DNA of 64,000 nucleotides, from NCBI GenBank assembly GCA_030386875.1, contig CM059563.1, positions 32,092,139 to 32,156,138 on the forward strand, read 5' to 3'. Positions 1-9,209 of the stretch are shown in pieces. The first letter of the stretch is position 1, and every line of letters begins with the position of its first letter. Source of the stretch: Morinoia aosen. Lineage: Eukaryota > Arthropoda > Malacostraca > Amphipoda > Talitridae. Below the pieces are notes generated by a model, which saw only the letters and a list, made by a program, of their open reading frames with translations, did no database searches and was not told the origin of the DNA. A program made the position numbers and the translations under genes.

Positions 1-413
1 TATTACTATCATTTTTTAATCTTTACTTTTTATTTTCTGTATTTATATTTCCTATCCGAACGATGAACAAGCTCTAAAATTCATTTTTGTGTGTGTGTCT
101 ATTTAAATGTTACTAGATGTGGGTGTTGTGCTATGTTTATTTATAAATTACTTTTGGCTAACGTTGTCTCACTACTTCAAAATTATTTACGACGGTGTTT
201 CAGTCGGTTTCGGTAGAGCGTTTTCGTGTCTTTTCTTTTTCAATTTTTCACTTATAGGGAAGAACTTCCAAGGCTTTCTAGAGTACAAAGTATTTGTAAA
301 ATTTAAGTCATTTTACCATGCACGAAATATCCCAGAAAATATGTTTTGTTTGTTTCCCTTTATAACATAATTAACCCCTGATTAGGCTATTGGACTCCTC
401 GTATGGTTTATTA

Positions 414-492
414 ATTAAGGGCCTTTATATTGCGAAAAATTTTAAAATCCAATGTGTTATTACATTTCATATCTCAACTTTTTTTGGAGGGA
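414..492 (+). repeat. Interspersed repeat, copy 1
   Basis: It starts AATTAAGGGCCTTTA and continues through TTTTAAAATCCAATGTGTTA to a T-rich end. Read side by side, it matches 1169-1255 in the same orientation with small indels. The family is unknown. Confidence 0.45.
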
Positions 493-1168
493 AAATAAAC
501 ATATTTTATTCTTTCTTTCTTTCTCAGCCGTAACTTAGCTCTGAATTCCAAATAAGCAATAATTTTAAATTTCATTGAATAAAATTAGTATACTAGCCCA
601 CTGTTTAATTTACGGCTACGTACCAAAATTTTGTAGACATTTGCTACTCATAAGTGATATCCGGCTATCACAATATTTCCACTTTATCCCATATACCCAT
701 GCCCGTATGATGCTGTAGAGAATACCAAGAGGATGAGAAACCAGAGATGTTTTTTATTGTTGTTCTTAAACTGTAACTGGATTTCCTTTAAAAGTCTGTT
801 AGAAAATAGGAAACAAGTTCATTTTTACTTTTTTCGAAGTCTTCTCACTAAGCCAGCAAACTGTTATGTCTGTTTTTCTGATATGTTTCTGTTATGTTTT
901 CATTTATTTATATTTTCAAGTAATTTCTTGCGATAACACTGAGCACTACAGTTGTCATTTCGACGTAGCAGGAGGAAGATTGTTTATTATTTTGATTATT
1001 TTTTCTCATATCCATTTTCGATACCATATGTACGTGTGCGCATGTTGATATGCATGCATATGTACGCACACACAATTATACATATACATATATGAATCTC
1101 TGTATTTGTATATTTACATACACATTTAAATTTATGTTTCTTTTTTGTGTAAAAACTAGTTGTCTATC

Positions 1169-1255
1169 AATTAAGGACCTTTAAACAATATAAACAATAT
1201 AAACAATATTTTAAAATATAATGTGTTATTTATCTCATGTATTAACTTCTTTGGA
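1169..1255 (+). repeat. Interspersed repeat, copy 2, with ATAAACAAT tandem units
   Basis: Second copy of the repeat at 414-492. Between the shared blocks it carries about three tandem 9-bp units (ATAAACAAT, 1182-1212). The unit resembles the 9-bp tail of the LINE family at 8801-8831, but the neighbouring sequence does not match that LINE, so I do not call it a LINE end. Confidence 0.45.
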
Positions 1256-1699
1256 AATTAACGTTTTTTTATAAGGCCTTTATGGATGCCAATGTTGAGG
1301 TTCTCCTCTACAAAAATGAGTAACTGATTGAGTTGTTTCAGTTGTTTCATTTTTTGACTGCGCTTTGCATCACTCACTTCCTCGGTTAGTACCGTTTTGC
1401 CACTTAACCTTATTGTTTTAGGTTTGCTACCAAAATGAGTTGCGATGCATTTTTTTTCGAAGCCACGGTGATGTTTTTCGCCTGTCAGAATCACTCATTC
1501 TACAGTCAAAGTGCGTGGTGTATTTACCAGTTGGCATCATGCGTGTAGAAAAACCTAATGTTTTTCTTCCGGACTTAATGGCAAATTTTTTTCTTTATAA
1601 AAGACTCCGGTAAAAATTAAAGTACAATTAAACTAAAACGTTACTAAAAATTAATTTAAATGAAAGGAGCAACTATTCGGTGTACTGTACAATAAAGTT

Positions 1700-2652
1700 T
1701 TCTTCTTCTCGAATACACCGAAGAATAAGAAACCTCTGCAGCCTTTGCCATAGCTTCAGCGTTGTGGTCTACCAGCCTTCCACCGCACTTGACCACCTGT
1801 TCATCTCTTCAATTTTAATAAGCCGACGTAAGATCTACATTCTCCTGAGTGGGGCCGGTGTCGTGGCCACTGTCTTCAGCTCGTCATCGCTCCTACATCG
1901 AGAGGGCCCTGACGGTGCCATGACCGGCTAGACGTCTCCGCCGACCTTCTGCCTCCCTGCGCTTCCCTTCTGCAGCGCCACTCGTGTTCGGCTGCCTGAT
2001 GTAAGTCACCCTAATGGTTAGCGCCGCATTTTACTTAGTGACGTCAGTTGCAGTTCCAAAGAACCTGCCTTACTTACCTTAAATAAAATGTGAGAAATAT
2101 ATTCTCAAGTAATGTTGCCATAAATCAATTTAATTCTTATTTTATATTAATACGGTAGTTGTTAGTCCAAATTTCTCTAAATAATTATTAAATTTCGTGT
2201 TGTAAGTTAGATAACTGAAATTAATACTAATGTGTCGCTATATTTAATTAATATTTACGTAGGATTTAGCACATTTACCGAGACTTGAATTAGTCCTCAC
2301 ACAGCTAATCCTAGTAATTACTTAATAACTATTCAAGCTGAACTCTCTAGCCCCGCATTATTTTCTGCAAGACTAGGCTTTCACCAAATACTTACTTCTC
2401 GCGTCGCTATTCTTAAATTACTTACTCGGTCTTTCTGACCCGTCAACTTTTGCGGCGTGACCTAAATTTGTATTGAACAAACTTTTTAATTACTAAATTT
2501 TTGAGCAGTCGTTATCGACTCTGTTTCTTCCAATTCCAAAATATTTGTTCTCCTGTGACAGGGATCGTGGCACGGTGCTGGAGGGACGCTATGGGCGTGC
2601 TGGCATCTCAGTCTCGTCCTTCTTCCGGCCCATTTGCGGGATGAAAATTTAG
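1700..2652 (+). other. Possible two-exon GC-rich transcript, unidentified
   Basis: Two GC-rich patches stand out from AT-rich surroundings. The first (about 1700-2000) ends at a good donor, GTAAGT at 2001. The second begins after a pyrimidine tract and CAG at 2561, and one frame reads 30 codons to TAG at 2650-2652 (ending FRPICGMKI). Joining the patches creates an ATG across the junction, which would encode only about 29 residues. There is no family match. It could be a noncoding RNA or chance. Confidence 0.22.
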
Positions 2653-2659
2653 TCATTAT

Positions 2660-3640
2660 TCATGTAGTCAATTAACTAAATTAACCTAAGCTTTTGACTG
2701 TTTTCTATCCCTGCGCCAGTGCCACGTTTCGTTTTTGTCCTGGTTCTGTCATTCTCTCGTTGATTTGTTTGTCACTTCGTAGTGTTACTTTTTCCGCTTG
2801 CATTATTTTCAACTCGCTCCTCTCTTTTACTTCCCACTTACACGCGGGACTTCCCGCTGCGTGTGCGCTTCCACAGATGACATTTGACTTGGTGGGAGTG
2901 GCCGATTTCTGCACATCTCCTGCATATCGCTATGTTGCTGAGACATCTTTTCTCAGTATGTCCATACATTTGGTAGTTAATTCTAGTTGCAGCACATCAT
3001 CGGTTTATTATTGAATAGGTACACTTTTGTAGATTGTCTTTATCCGGGGATGTACATATATATTATACGGCACATATTGTTGTTTGATTTGAAAAGAATA
3101 GCTTGCGTTTTGGGGTATCGCGGTGTGATGAATGTTGCTCTGGTAACATTCTTCCTGAAGTCCGGTCTTGAATTCCTTAATGTCAGTGATGTCTAAATAA
3201 TTGATTATATCAATCTCGCACTCAAAAGCCCGATCTCAGAACAGTTTTCTTTTGGCTGGTAACAAATTCTAAAATTCAAAACCTCTTCATATTTGCGATG
3301 CCCCCACGTACCCGGTCTTCAAAAGTAGGCTTGAAATTTACGTGCTTTCAAATTACTAGGCAAATAAAAAATATGTTAAGTTAAAGTGAATGAAAGAAGC
3401 GCCTTAAAAAGTATCAAACAATATATCGTTTTTAAAATCTGTCCTTCATCAGGATAAACCTCTAACGAAGAGAAATCTGACGAAGAAATACGTTGATCCG
3501 ATAATCGAACTGTACTTGTCCTCAGCTTCATGTAAGAATTCTTCAAGCTCATTCTGGATAAATTTGACAGAATACGACTTGTTTTTTTCCAGATTTTTTA
3601 AATTTGTTCTTACCAATTAGGCTTGACTTTGAAGTTTAAG
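2660..3640. other. No recognisable gene
   Basis: Noncoding as far as I can see. The patch 2705-2914 is somewhat GC-richer and open on both strands, with no recognisable motif. A weak GGATAAATTTGACAGA near 3561 may be the left end of the mariner remnant, because 7628-7645 carries a related inverted sequence. Confidence 0.4.
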
Positions 3641-3662
3641 CCCTCCTTCATTCATATACACG

Positions 3663-3810
3663 ATGACAGCAAGAAGGGATGAGGGGGAACCACCTGAATC
3701 GTGGGAGAGAATAACTTGTGTCATGATGGTTCACGCCGGCTATGAAAATAAGGAGATTATGGTTGCTGCTCAATGCTCCCTCAACACTGGAAAAACAATC
3801 CGGCATGAAC
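3663..3810 (+). pseudogene. Mariner-type transposase, N-terminal remnant
   Basis: The frame begins MTARRDEGEPPESWER and continues through a helix-turn-helix-like block (MVHAGYENKEIMVAAQCS) to KTIRHEL. It then runs straight into the TA-flanked fold-back element. The matching C-terminal part of a mariner transposase resumes in the same orientation at 7199. I infer one mariner copy split by a later insertion. Because the catalytic core is missing, assignment of this half rests on its position and general HTH appearance. Confidence 0.5.
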
Positions 3811-3824
3811 TACACCTAATTCAC

Positions 3825-3888
3825 TTCAAATTAATCCAGGTCAAGTTCAAATTGATCCAAGTCAAATTCAAATTAATCCAACCCTACG
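3825..3888 (-). repeat. 21-bp tandem repeat, left arm (about 3 units)
   Basis: Units of the type AATTAATCCAAGTCAAGTTC, the reverse complement of the array at 7021-7184. It forms the outer part of the left fold-back arm. Confidence 0.75.
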
Positions 3889-3896
3889 TTGAGTTA

Positions 3897-3910
3897 AGAA
3901 ATGACATAAT
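3897..3910 (+). repeat. PLE1 target-site duplication, left
   Basis: AGAAATGACATAAT is identical to 5826-5839. The uninterrupted right fold-back arm reads across this position with no insertion, which confirms the empty-site sequence. Confidence 0.88.
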
Positions 3911-3940
3911 AGAATTAAAAGGGCGATTTTTGGGAAATCT

Positions 3941-4383
3941 AATACGTGAAATGAACAGAAGAACCAATATAAAAGGGAACATTCTTTTAATTGCAAACAT
4001 TTCGGAATCTCTGATTCCACCATCAGTGCTGTAAAACAAGGAATAAAAAACGATAATGAACAAATTGCAAAAAACTGTAAGAAATTAATATCACTATACC
4101 TACATCGAAAAGTAGCTATTCCTAACCACTAAAAACAAAAACACAATTTCTCTTGAACATTCGGAGTCATACGTACACATACACCTAAATTTTACCAATC
4201 AAACCAACTCACAATAACATCTACACAAAGTAACAGAACTGCACACACGCACACACACACATTCCAACACACTCATATTTACACAGTTGGGGCAATACTT
4301 AATTTCATGGCACTTTGATCATTATTTAGTTGAGGTCTATGGGTAAAAATGAACAATGATTCCAAAATCCCAAGATCAAATTC
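3941..4383 (-). repeat. PLE1 left inverted arm
   Basis: Reverse complement of 5380-5825 with scattered mismatches. It carries the antisense end of the endonuclease coding region and a CA-rich stretch at 4240-4262. Confidence 0.85.
4000..4026 (-). ncRNA. Degenerate hammerhead-like motif, antisense copy
   Basis: On the - strand this reads CTGATGG, a 6-bp hairpin GGAATC...GATTCC, then GAAA. It is the inverted partner of 5740-5766. The last A of the conserved CUGANGA is G here, so it is probably inactive. Confidence 0.5.
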
Positions 4384-5097
4384 TACTGCTCTGTTTTCAA
4401 TGGTAGGATTTACAAGCAAACTGACGGTTTGGCTATGGGATCCAAACTCTCCCCTATTGTTGCAAATTCTTTTTTAAGTAATTTAGAAATGCAGTTTCTG
4501 AGCACATGCCCCGTCGATTTTAAACCCATTTTCTACCGCAGGCACCTAGACGATACATTCGTTTTGTTTCGTTCACAGGAAGAGGCCCTAAAACTCTTTG
4601 ACTACATAAATGGATATCACGCAAAGACAAATTTCACTATGGAAACTGAGTAGAATAATAAATTGCCATTTTTAGACGTCCTCGAAAAGAATACTAATTC
4701 AACGTTCACCACCTCTGTTTATAGAAAACCTACATTTACGGGATTATGTACCAATTTCTTCAGTTGCATTTACAAGGGTTATATTAAAACAAGTGTCACT
4801 ACATTATTGCATAGAACATACCGTATTTCAAGTTCATGTAAAATATTTCATGACGAAATGAAATATATCACAAAGTTGCTTGTACAAAATAAATACCCTG
4901 TATCTTTGATTAACAATCTGGTTAAAAAGTTTTTAGACAAAAAACTTTCCCCTCCCTCTAGAATTCTGACCGCACAAAAGCAGAAAGTTTTCGTCGAGCT
5001 CCCTTTCTTGGGCTATCTTAACAAGGAGATGAGAAAGGAGCTTTTATCTCTGATACACTCTCATTTTACTTTCATTGACGTGCTACCATTTTTATAG
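4381..5097 (+). pseudogene. PLE1 reverse transcriptase, 5'-truncated
   Basis: The frame reads GRIYKQTDGLAMGSKLSPIV, the palm-region DG-AMG-P motif typical of Penelope-like reverse transcriptases. It is followed by a catalytic block reading YRRHLDDTFVLF, in which the usual Y-V-DD is H-L-DD, and by the downstream KLPFLDV and VYRKPTFT blocks. An in-frame TAG at 4651-4653 interrupts it. The upstream motifs are absent, because the frame begins where the left inverted arm stops. It ends at 5097, and the endonuclease continues in another frame. It would have copied RNA at a nicked target in the nucleus. The copy is inactive. Confidence 0.85.
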
Positions 5098-5140
5098 AAA
5101 TAGTTTTTAAATAGGTTCATTTTTCAATAGGAAAGAGCGG

Positions 5141-5485
5141 TTGGAAGAGTGCCTGAGAAGTGGTTGTGTGTACTTATATAAGTGTGATTGCTGCCTGCAG
5201 TCCTATGTTGGGAGTACCACACTCCAGCAATTTATTCGTCACAGCCAACACTCTGGTATCTCCCTTAGAACCGGCCGTCCATACTCATCTCCCTCCCAGT
5301 CAGCCATCAGAGATCATTGCCATAGTTCAAACCACCCTGTCAAAAGCTCCAATTTCTCCACACTTTTTAAAACTGCAGAGAAATTTAATCTTAGGATTTT
5401 GGAATCATTGTTCATTTTTACCCATAGACCTCAACTAAATAATGATCAAAGTGCGATGAAATTAAGTATTGCCCCAACTGTGTAA
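5141..5485 (+). pseudogene. PLE1 GIY-YIG endonuclease
   Basis: It encodes the C-terminal endonuclease of the Penelope-like polyprotein. CVYLYKCDCC supplies the first tyrosine and the paired cysteines seen in PLE endonucleases. YVGSTTLQQFIRHSQHSG corresponds to the YIG motif and the R/H helix. The domain continues through SAIRDHC and LRILESLFIF to the stop at 5485. It is frameshifted relative to the reverse transcriptase. The catalytic block itself looks intact, so the break in this copy is mainly at the RT-endonuclease junction and upstream. Confidence 0.85.
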
Positions 5486-5825
5486 ATATGAGTGTGTTGG
5501 AATGTGTGTGTTTGTGTTTGTGTGTGCAGTTCTGTTACTTAGTGTAGATGTTATTGTGTTGGTTTGTTTGCTAGAATTTAGGTGTATGTGTACGTATGAC
5601 TCCGAATGTTTAAGAGAAATTGTGTTTTTATTTTTAATGGTTAGGAATAGCTACTTTTCGATATAGGTATAGTGATATTAATTTCTTACAGTTTTTTGCA
5701 ATTTGTTCATTATCGTTTTTTATTCCTTGTTTTACAGCACTGATGATGGAATCATAGATTCCGAAACGTTTGCAACTAAAAGAATGCTCCCTTTTATATT
5801 GGTTCTTCTTTTCATTCTAAGTATT
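5380..5825 (+). repeat. PLE1 right inverted arm
   Basis: Inverted partner of 3941-4383. It holds the last part of the endonuclease, a TG-rich tract at 5490-5530 and the hammerhead-like motif. It ends exactly at the target-site duplication. Confidence 0.85.
5740..5766 (+). ncRNA. Hammerhead-ribozyme-like motif of PLE1
   Basis: CTGATGA (5740-5746), T, stem GGAATC/GATTCC with an ATA triloop (5748-5762), then GAAA (5763-5766). These are the conserved hammerhead core strands around stem II, and hammerhead motifs are known from Penelope-like elements. Caveat: one extra U lies between CUGAUGA and stem II, and stems I and III are not obvious by eye. Self-cleavage is therefore unproven. Confidence 0.65.
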
Positions 5826-5839
5826 AGAAATGACATAAT
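5826..5839 (+). repeat. PLE1 target-site duplication, right
   Basis: AGAAATGACATAAT, identical to 3897-3910. Confidence 0.88.
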
Positions 5840-6298
5840 CACTCGGTAATTTGAGCGTTTTTTGTGTTGAATAAGTATTGATTAGATGCGATGAACGAGA
5901 AAACCGTTTTTCTTTCTGCAAGGAATACAGAAAATTTCCGCCGGTGATGCAATCTAAAGACAAGCTGTCGTAAAATATGCTAAGTATCCAGCATCAGGAC
6001 GCTGAGTGTGATTCAGATCTTTGAGAAGCGTGAAAAATAGAAGTCAAATTTAAAAACTACTTATTATACTACTGATTGAAGTTGTTCTCAAATTTTACAT
6101 TGATGGTAGTAAGTATCCATTCAAATATTTATTTTCAAATGGTAATTTTATATTACCCATGGTAGTTTCGAGGATTTATTTATACTCAAACAGAGATTTA
6201 TATGTGTGAAATTCCACTTTATCACATATATAAAATCTTCTATGCACGCAACTACATAAGATTTCCATTGGACAATAAGTAAATTTAATCTAAATGAA
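5840..6298 (+). repeat. Fold-back left arm, inner part
   Basis: Reverse complement of about 6530-6998, readable over the whole length with scattered mismatches. Anchors include TTCTTTCTGCAAGGAATACA and CTGAGTGTGATTCAGATCTT. Confidence 0.8.
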
Positions 6299-6529
6299 AT
6301 ATAGCAACGAAGTCCTTTTTTCGCTCGTCGAAACGATTTTCGTAAAAAAACAAGTTACAATTTGTTTCATCGACATAGAAGATATATTTGCCTTGGCCTA
6401 TCAATTTGAATGGATGGCAGCAGTTTTATTGCAAATGCAGGAGTGTATCTGTGTAGTAATATACTCATATATATTGTAATCAAATGGTATCGTACATAAG
6501 TAATCAGTGAATCACATTTGTACATTTCT

Positions 6530-7196
6530 TTCAAATATTAAATCTACATATCGTCCAATGGTAATATTTTGTAGTTGCATGTATATTTTTACAAATGAAT
6601 ATATGATAAAGTTGAATTTCACGTATATAAATCTCTATATGAGTATAAATAAATCCTCGATACTACTAAGTGTATGCTTAATATAAAATTACTATTTGAA
6701 AGTACATATATGAATGGGTGCATACTGCCATTAATGTATAATTTTAAAACAACTTTAATGAGTTGTATAGTTCGAAGTTTTTGTAATTGACTTGTATCTT
6801 TTACGTCGCTCAAAGATCTGAATCACACTCAGCCTCATGATGCTGGGTACTTAGCACATTTTACGACAGCTTGTTTTTAGATGGCAACACAGGCAAAAAT
6901 TTTATGTATTCCTTGCAGAAAGAAAAAAGGTTTTCTTGCTCATCACATCCAATCAAAACTTATTTAACACAAAAACTCTCAAATTAACGAGTGATTATAT
7001 CATTTCTTAACTCAACTAAGGGTTGGATTATTTTGAATTTGACTTGGATTAAATTTAACTTGACCTGGATTACATTGAACTTGACTCGGATTACATTGAA
7101 CTTGACTCGTAAAAAATTGAACTTGACTTTGATTAATTTGACCATGACTTGGATTAAGTTGAACTTGACTTGGATTAATTTAAAGTGAAAAAGGTG
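6530..7196 (-). repeat. Fold-back right arm
   Basis: Uninterrupted inverted partner of the left arm (3813-3910 plus 5840-6298). It preserves the pre-insertion sequence at the PLE1 target. Confidence 0.8.
7021..7184 (+). repeat. 21-bp tandem repeat, right arm (about 8 units)
   Basis: Consensus unit close to TGGATTAAATTGAACTTGACT. Because 21 is a multiple of three, the array stays open in frame and yields a repetitive peptide that is not a gene. Confidence 0.8.
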
Positions 7197-7198
7197 TA

Positions 7199-7552
7199 GT
7201 GATCTACAATGGAGACTACAAGGCTACGAGGAGACTAAACTTCCCCAAACTGTAGTGGTTTTCGGATGCGCATCCCCATTGTGATGTGATGCACACAAAT
7301 CCCAATGTTTAGCCTCTAAACTCCCCTGACCTCAACCCGATGGATAATTATGTCTGGGGCGCTGTCGAGAAAGATACCAATCGCCGTGCCAGTACTACAA
7401 GAGACCAGTTAATCGATAGATTTAAACCAGTTTTTGAGGGTCTTCCAAGGAAAGGTGTTAAATCAGTTTGCTCCAGGTTCCGGGCCTGGATTGAGGCTTC
7501 AATACACGCTAATGGAGGTCATTTTGAGCAAAACTCTTCGACAATAGTCTAA
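7199..7552 (+). pseudogene. Mariner-type transposase, C-terminal remnant
   Basis: Reading from 7199, broken frames give TVVVFG. After a gap they give NSPDLNPMDNYVWG, which holds the third catalytic aspartate region of a mariner-type DDE/D transposase. The tail (AVEKDTNRR, VCSRFRAWIEASIHANGGHFE) is that of mariner C-termini. The region between VVVFG and NSPDL is far too short and contains stops, so the catalytic core has an internal deletion. Together with 3663-3810 this is one fossil copy split by the fold-back element. Confidence 0.8.
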
Positions 7553-8800
7553 TTTTCTTGCCTGTTGAATTTCTTTGAAATCAATGAAATTTTATGGATA
7601 CCAAGCGCTTTTTCTGTTTCCTTATAAATCTGTCAACTTTACCCTGAAGACCTTGTATATATCTTTTATGCCTACTTCTACAGTTGGAACCATGAATGCC
7701 ACAAGTTATTTATCATAGGTTACGTCAGAATATGTCTTTCCCTTGAAAGTTTGCTATAGAAGCCCCGTAGCTTACTTTGCCCTTCAATGCTAATATTGCT
7801 GTATGTTAAATACTGAGCTTATTCTTTTGTCGTAACAGTGTACATATTTGTTGGAAGTATATCTTTAAAATCTTCCAGATAATTTTTTTTCATTTTACTT
7901 AAAATTTTAGTGTGCTCTATGAAATCGAATCTTGCTGGTACGTAAGAGAGACACAGATTGTGAAAACACAAGCTAAAAGATGAGAATTTTTTAAAACTTT
8001 TGAATGTAAAAATTGATCATTCGTGTGGAAATTCTAGCTCATTTATAGTTAAAATTTTTCATTCACTGTTTGTGAGGTGATATGGCAAATCACAGTACAG
8101 CAAGCGTTTTAAGTCCTCGATAACTCTTTTCCAAAATATTCACAGACATTGAAATATGATCTTAAAGGAGTTATTGCAACAAATTGATGCTTAAAAGTTA
8201 CAATTGTTGATAGGTGATACAAAAGATATCAGGCTTAGAGTAAAAATAAAAGTAACAAGCTTACCGATTCTGTACAATTTTTTCATACATACGTATGATA
8301 CAAAACATGCTAGTGTACACGTAATCACATATGTACGCTTACAAGCAATAGCTTTAATCAACAGCTGTGTTATTAGGCAACGTAGAATGACCAGCAGACG
8401 TGTTCTGCTGTTTTCAATGCGTAATTATTACAGTAAACAACGTACAGATGGCATTTTTAAGACTTTTAATGATGTGCCAAATTGGTCTCGAATGGTTTGT
8501 CTGATTAGAAGTGCCTATGCACTGAAGTTCGTTCCACAGTAACCCACCAGATCCTGACTGTGCCTTCAGCCCATCATCAAATGAAAGATAGTTCATGAGC
8601 CATCATTCGGACTTTGGTTGGTTGGAACGAGGGAAGGAGGATGAAATACTTATCACTGATACTAGAGGATCAGAGAGTGGTATACAGAGAATACACTTCG
8701 GGCTTCATCATAATCTTTCATTTATTTGAGCCAGACAAGATTCGTTTCCACATGAATAATTTTCATGTTCACTATGCTTGAATTTTTCCCTGTATCCAAA
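7553..8800. other. No recognisable gene
   Basis: AT-rich. Frames at 8204-8542 and 8414-8596 overlap on opposite strands and resemble nothing known. 7560-7650 is probably the 3' flank of the mariner remnant. Confidence 0.45.
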
Positions 8801-8831
8801 CTTAAACAATTTAAACAATTTAAACAATTTA
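8801..8831 (-). repeat. LINE tail, 9-bp tandem units
   Basis: Three copies of TTAAACAAT on the + strand (ATTGTTTAA in LINE orientation) terminate copy a. Copy b ends with a related TTAAATTGTTTAAA at about 46470-46483. Confidence 0.75.
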
Positions 8832-9209
8832 TTTACCACAGGTGATACAGAGGTAGAATTTTTCTTAAGTCTAGTACAATGGTTAAATTTGAGTATAGCT
8901 ACCTGTGGGCCCGAACAAGTTCAGCGACTTCTAGGGCATCCTATCATCACGTTATTCTAAGGTGTACAATAATGTTTAACCTAGTTTACTTAACCTAGTT
9001 TCGCATTAGACTGATCATTGAGATAATTTACTCGATATTTTATGCTGTTTTTCACAATGTAGGTCAAATCGGCTATATTTAACAGTATGTTCGATAAAAC
9101 GATTCAAGAGCAGACTGAAGATCGGTTATGTTACCCAACGCAAGTTACATTATTACATTATCAGTAGTTACATGTAGGAGGCAAGATTTGACATGGTGAT
9201 CTTACACGA

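Larger units (their letters stand above)
1..1690. other. AT-rich noncoding stretch
   Basis: I see no gene here. Open frames are short, low in complexity and unlike known proteins. The stretch holds two diverged copies of an interspersed repeat (listed separately), a CTTT run near 510-525, and an imperfect CA/TG-rich palindrome around 1024-1075. Confidence 0.6.
3911..5825 (+). mobile_element. Penelope-like retroelement PLE1
   Basis: A 1.9-kb retroelement with a truncated Penelope-type reverse transcriptase, a GIY-YIG endonuclease and long inverted ends. The left arm 3941-4383 is the reverse complement of the right arm 5380-5825, which includes the endonuclease C-terminus and the 3' leader. 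A 30-bp non-repeated stretch (3911-3940) precedes the left arm. A 14-bp perfect target duplication flanks the element. A hammerhead-like motif lies near both ends, in opposite orientations. Stops and a frameshift show the copy is dead. Inverted or partial-repeat ends and hammerhead motifs are known for Penelope-like elements. Confidence 0.88.
3813..7196. mobile_element. Fold-back DNA element, split by PLE1
   Basis: A TA dinucleotide flanks both ends (3811-3812 and 7197-7198). The left end reads CACCTAATTCACTTCAAATT. The reverse complement of the right end reads CACCTTTTTCACTTTAAATT. The inverted arms are very long: 3813-3910 plus 5840-6298 on the left, 6530-7196 on the right, around a loop of about 230 bp. 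The outer arms consist of 21-bp tandem units, about three on the left and eight on the right. Foldback-type transposons characteristically have arms of tandem repeats with unequal copy number. It encodes no protein and would need a transposase in trans. A Penelope-like element sits in its left arm. Confidence 0.75.

Noticed and set aside
1258..1494. - strand 78-residue lysine-rich frame
   Set aside because: No motif, no splice context, composition like surrounding AT-rich DNA.
6991..7188. Repetitive 65-residue frame rich in NLTWIKL
   Set aside because: It is a translation of the 21-bp fold-back array; the repeat length keeps the frame open.
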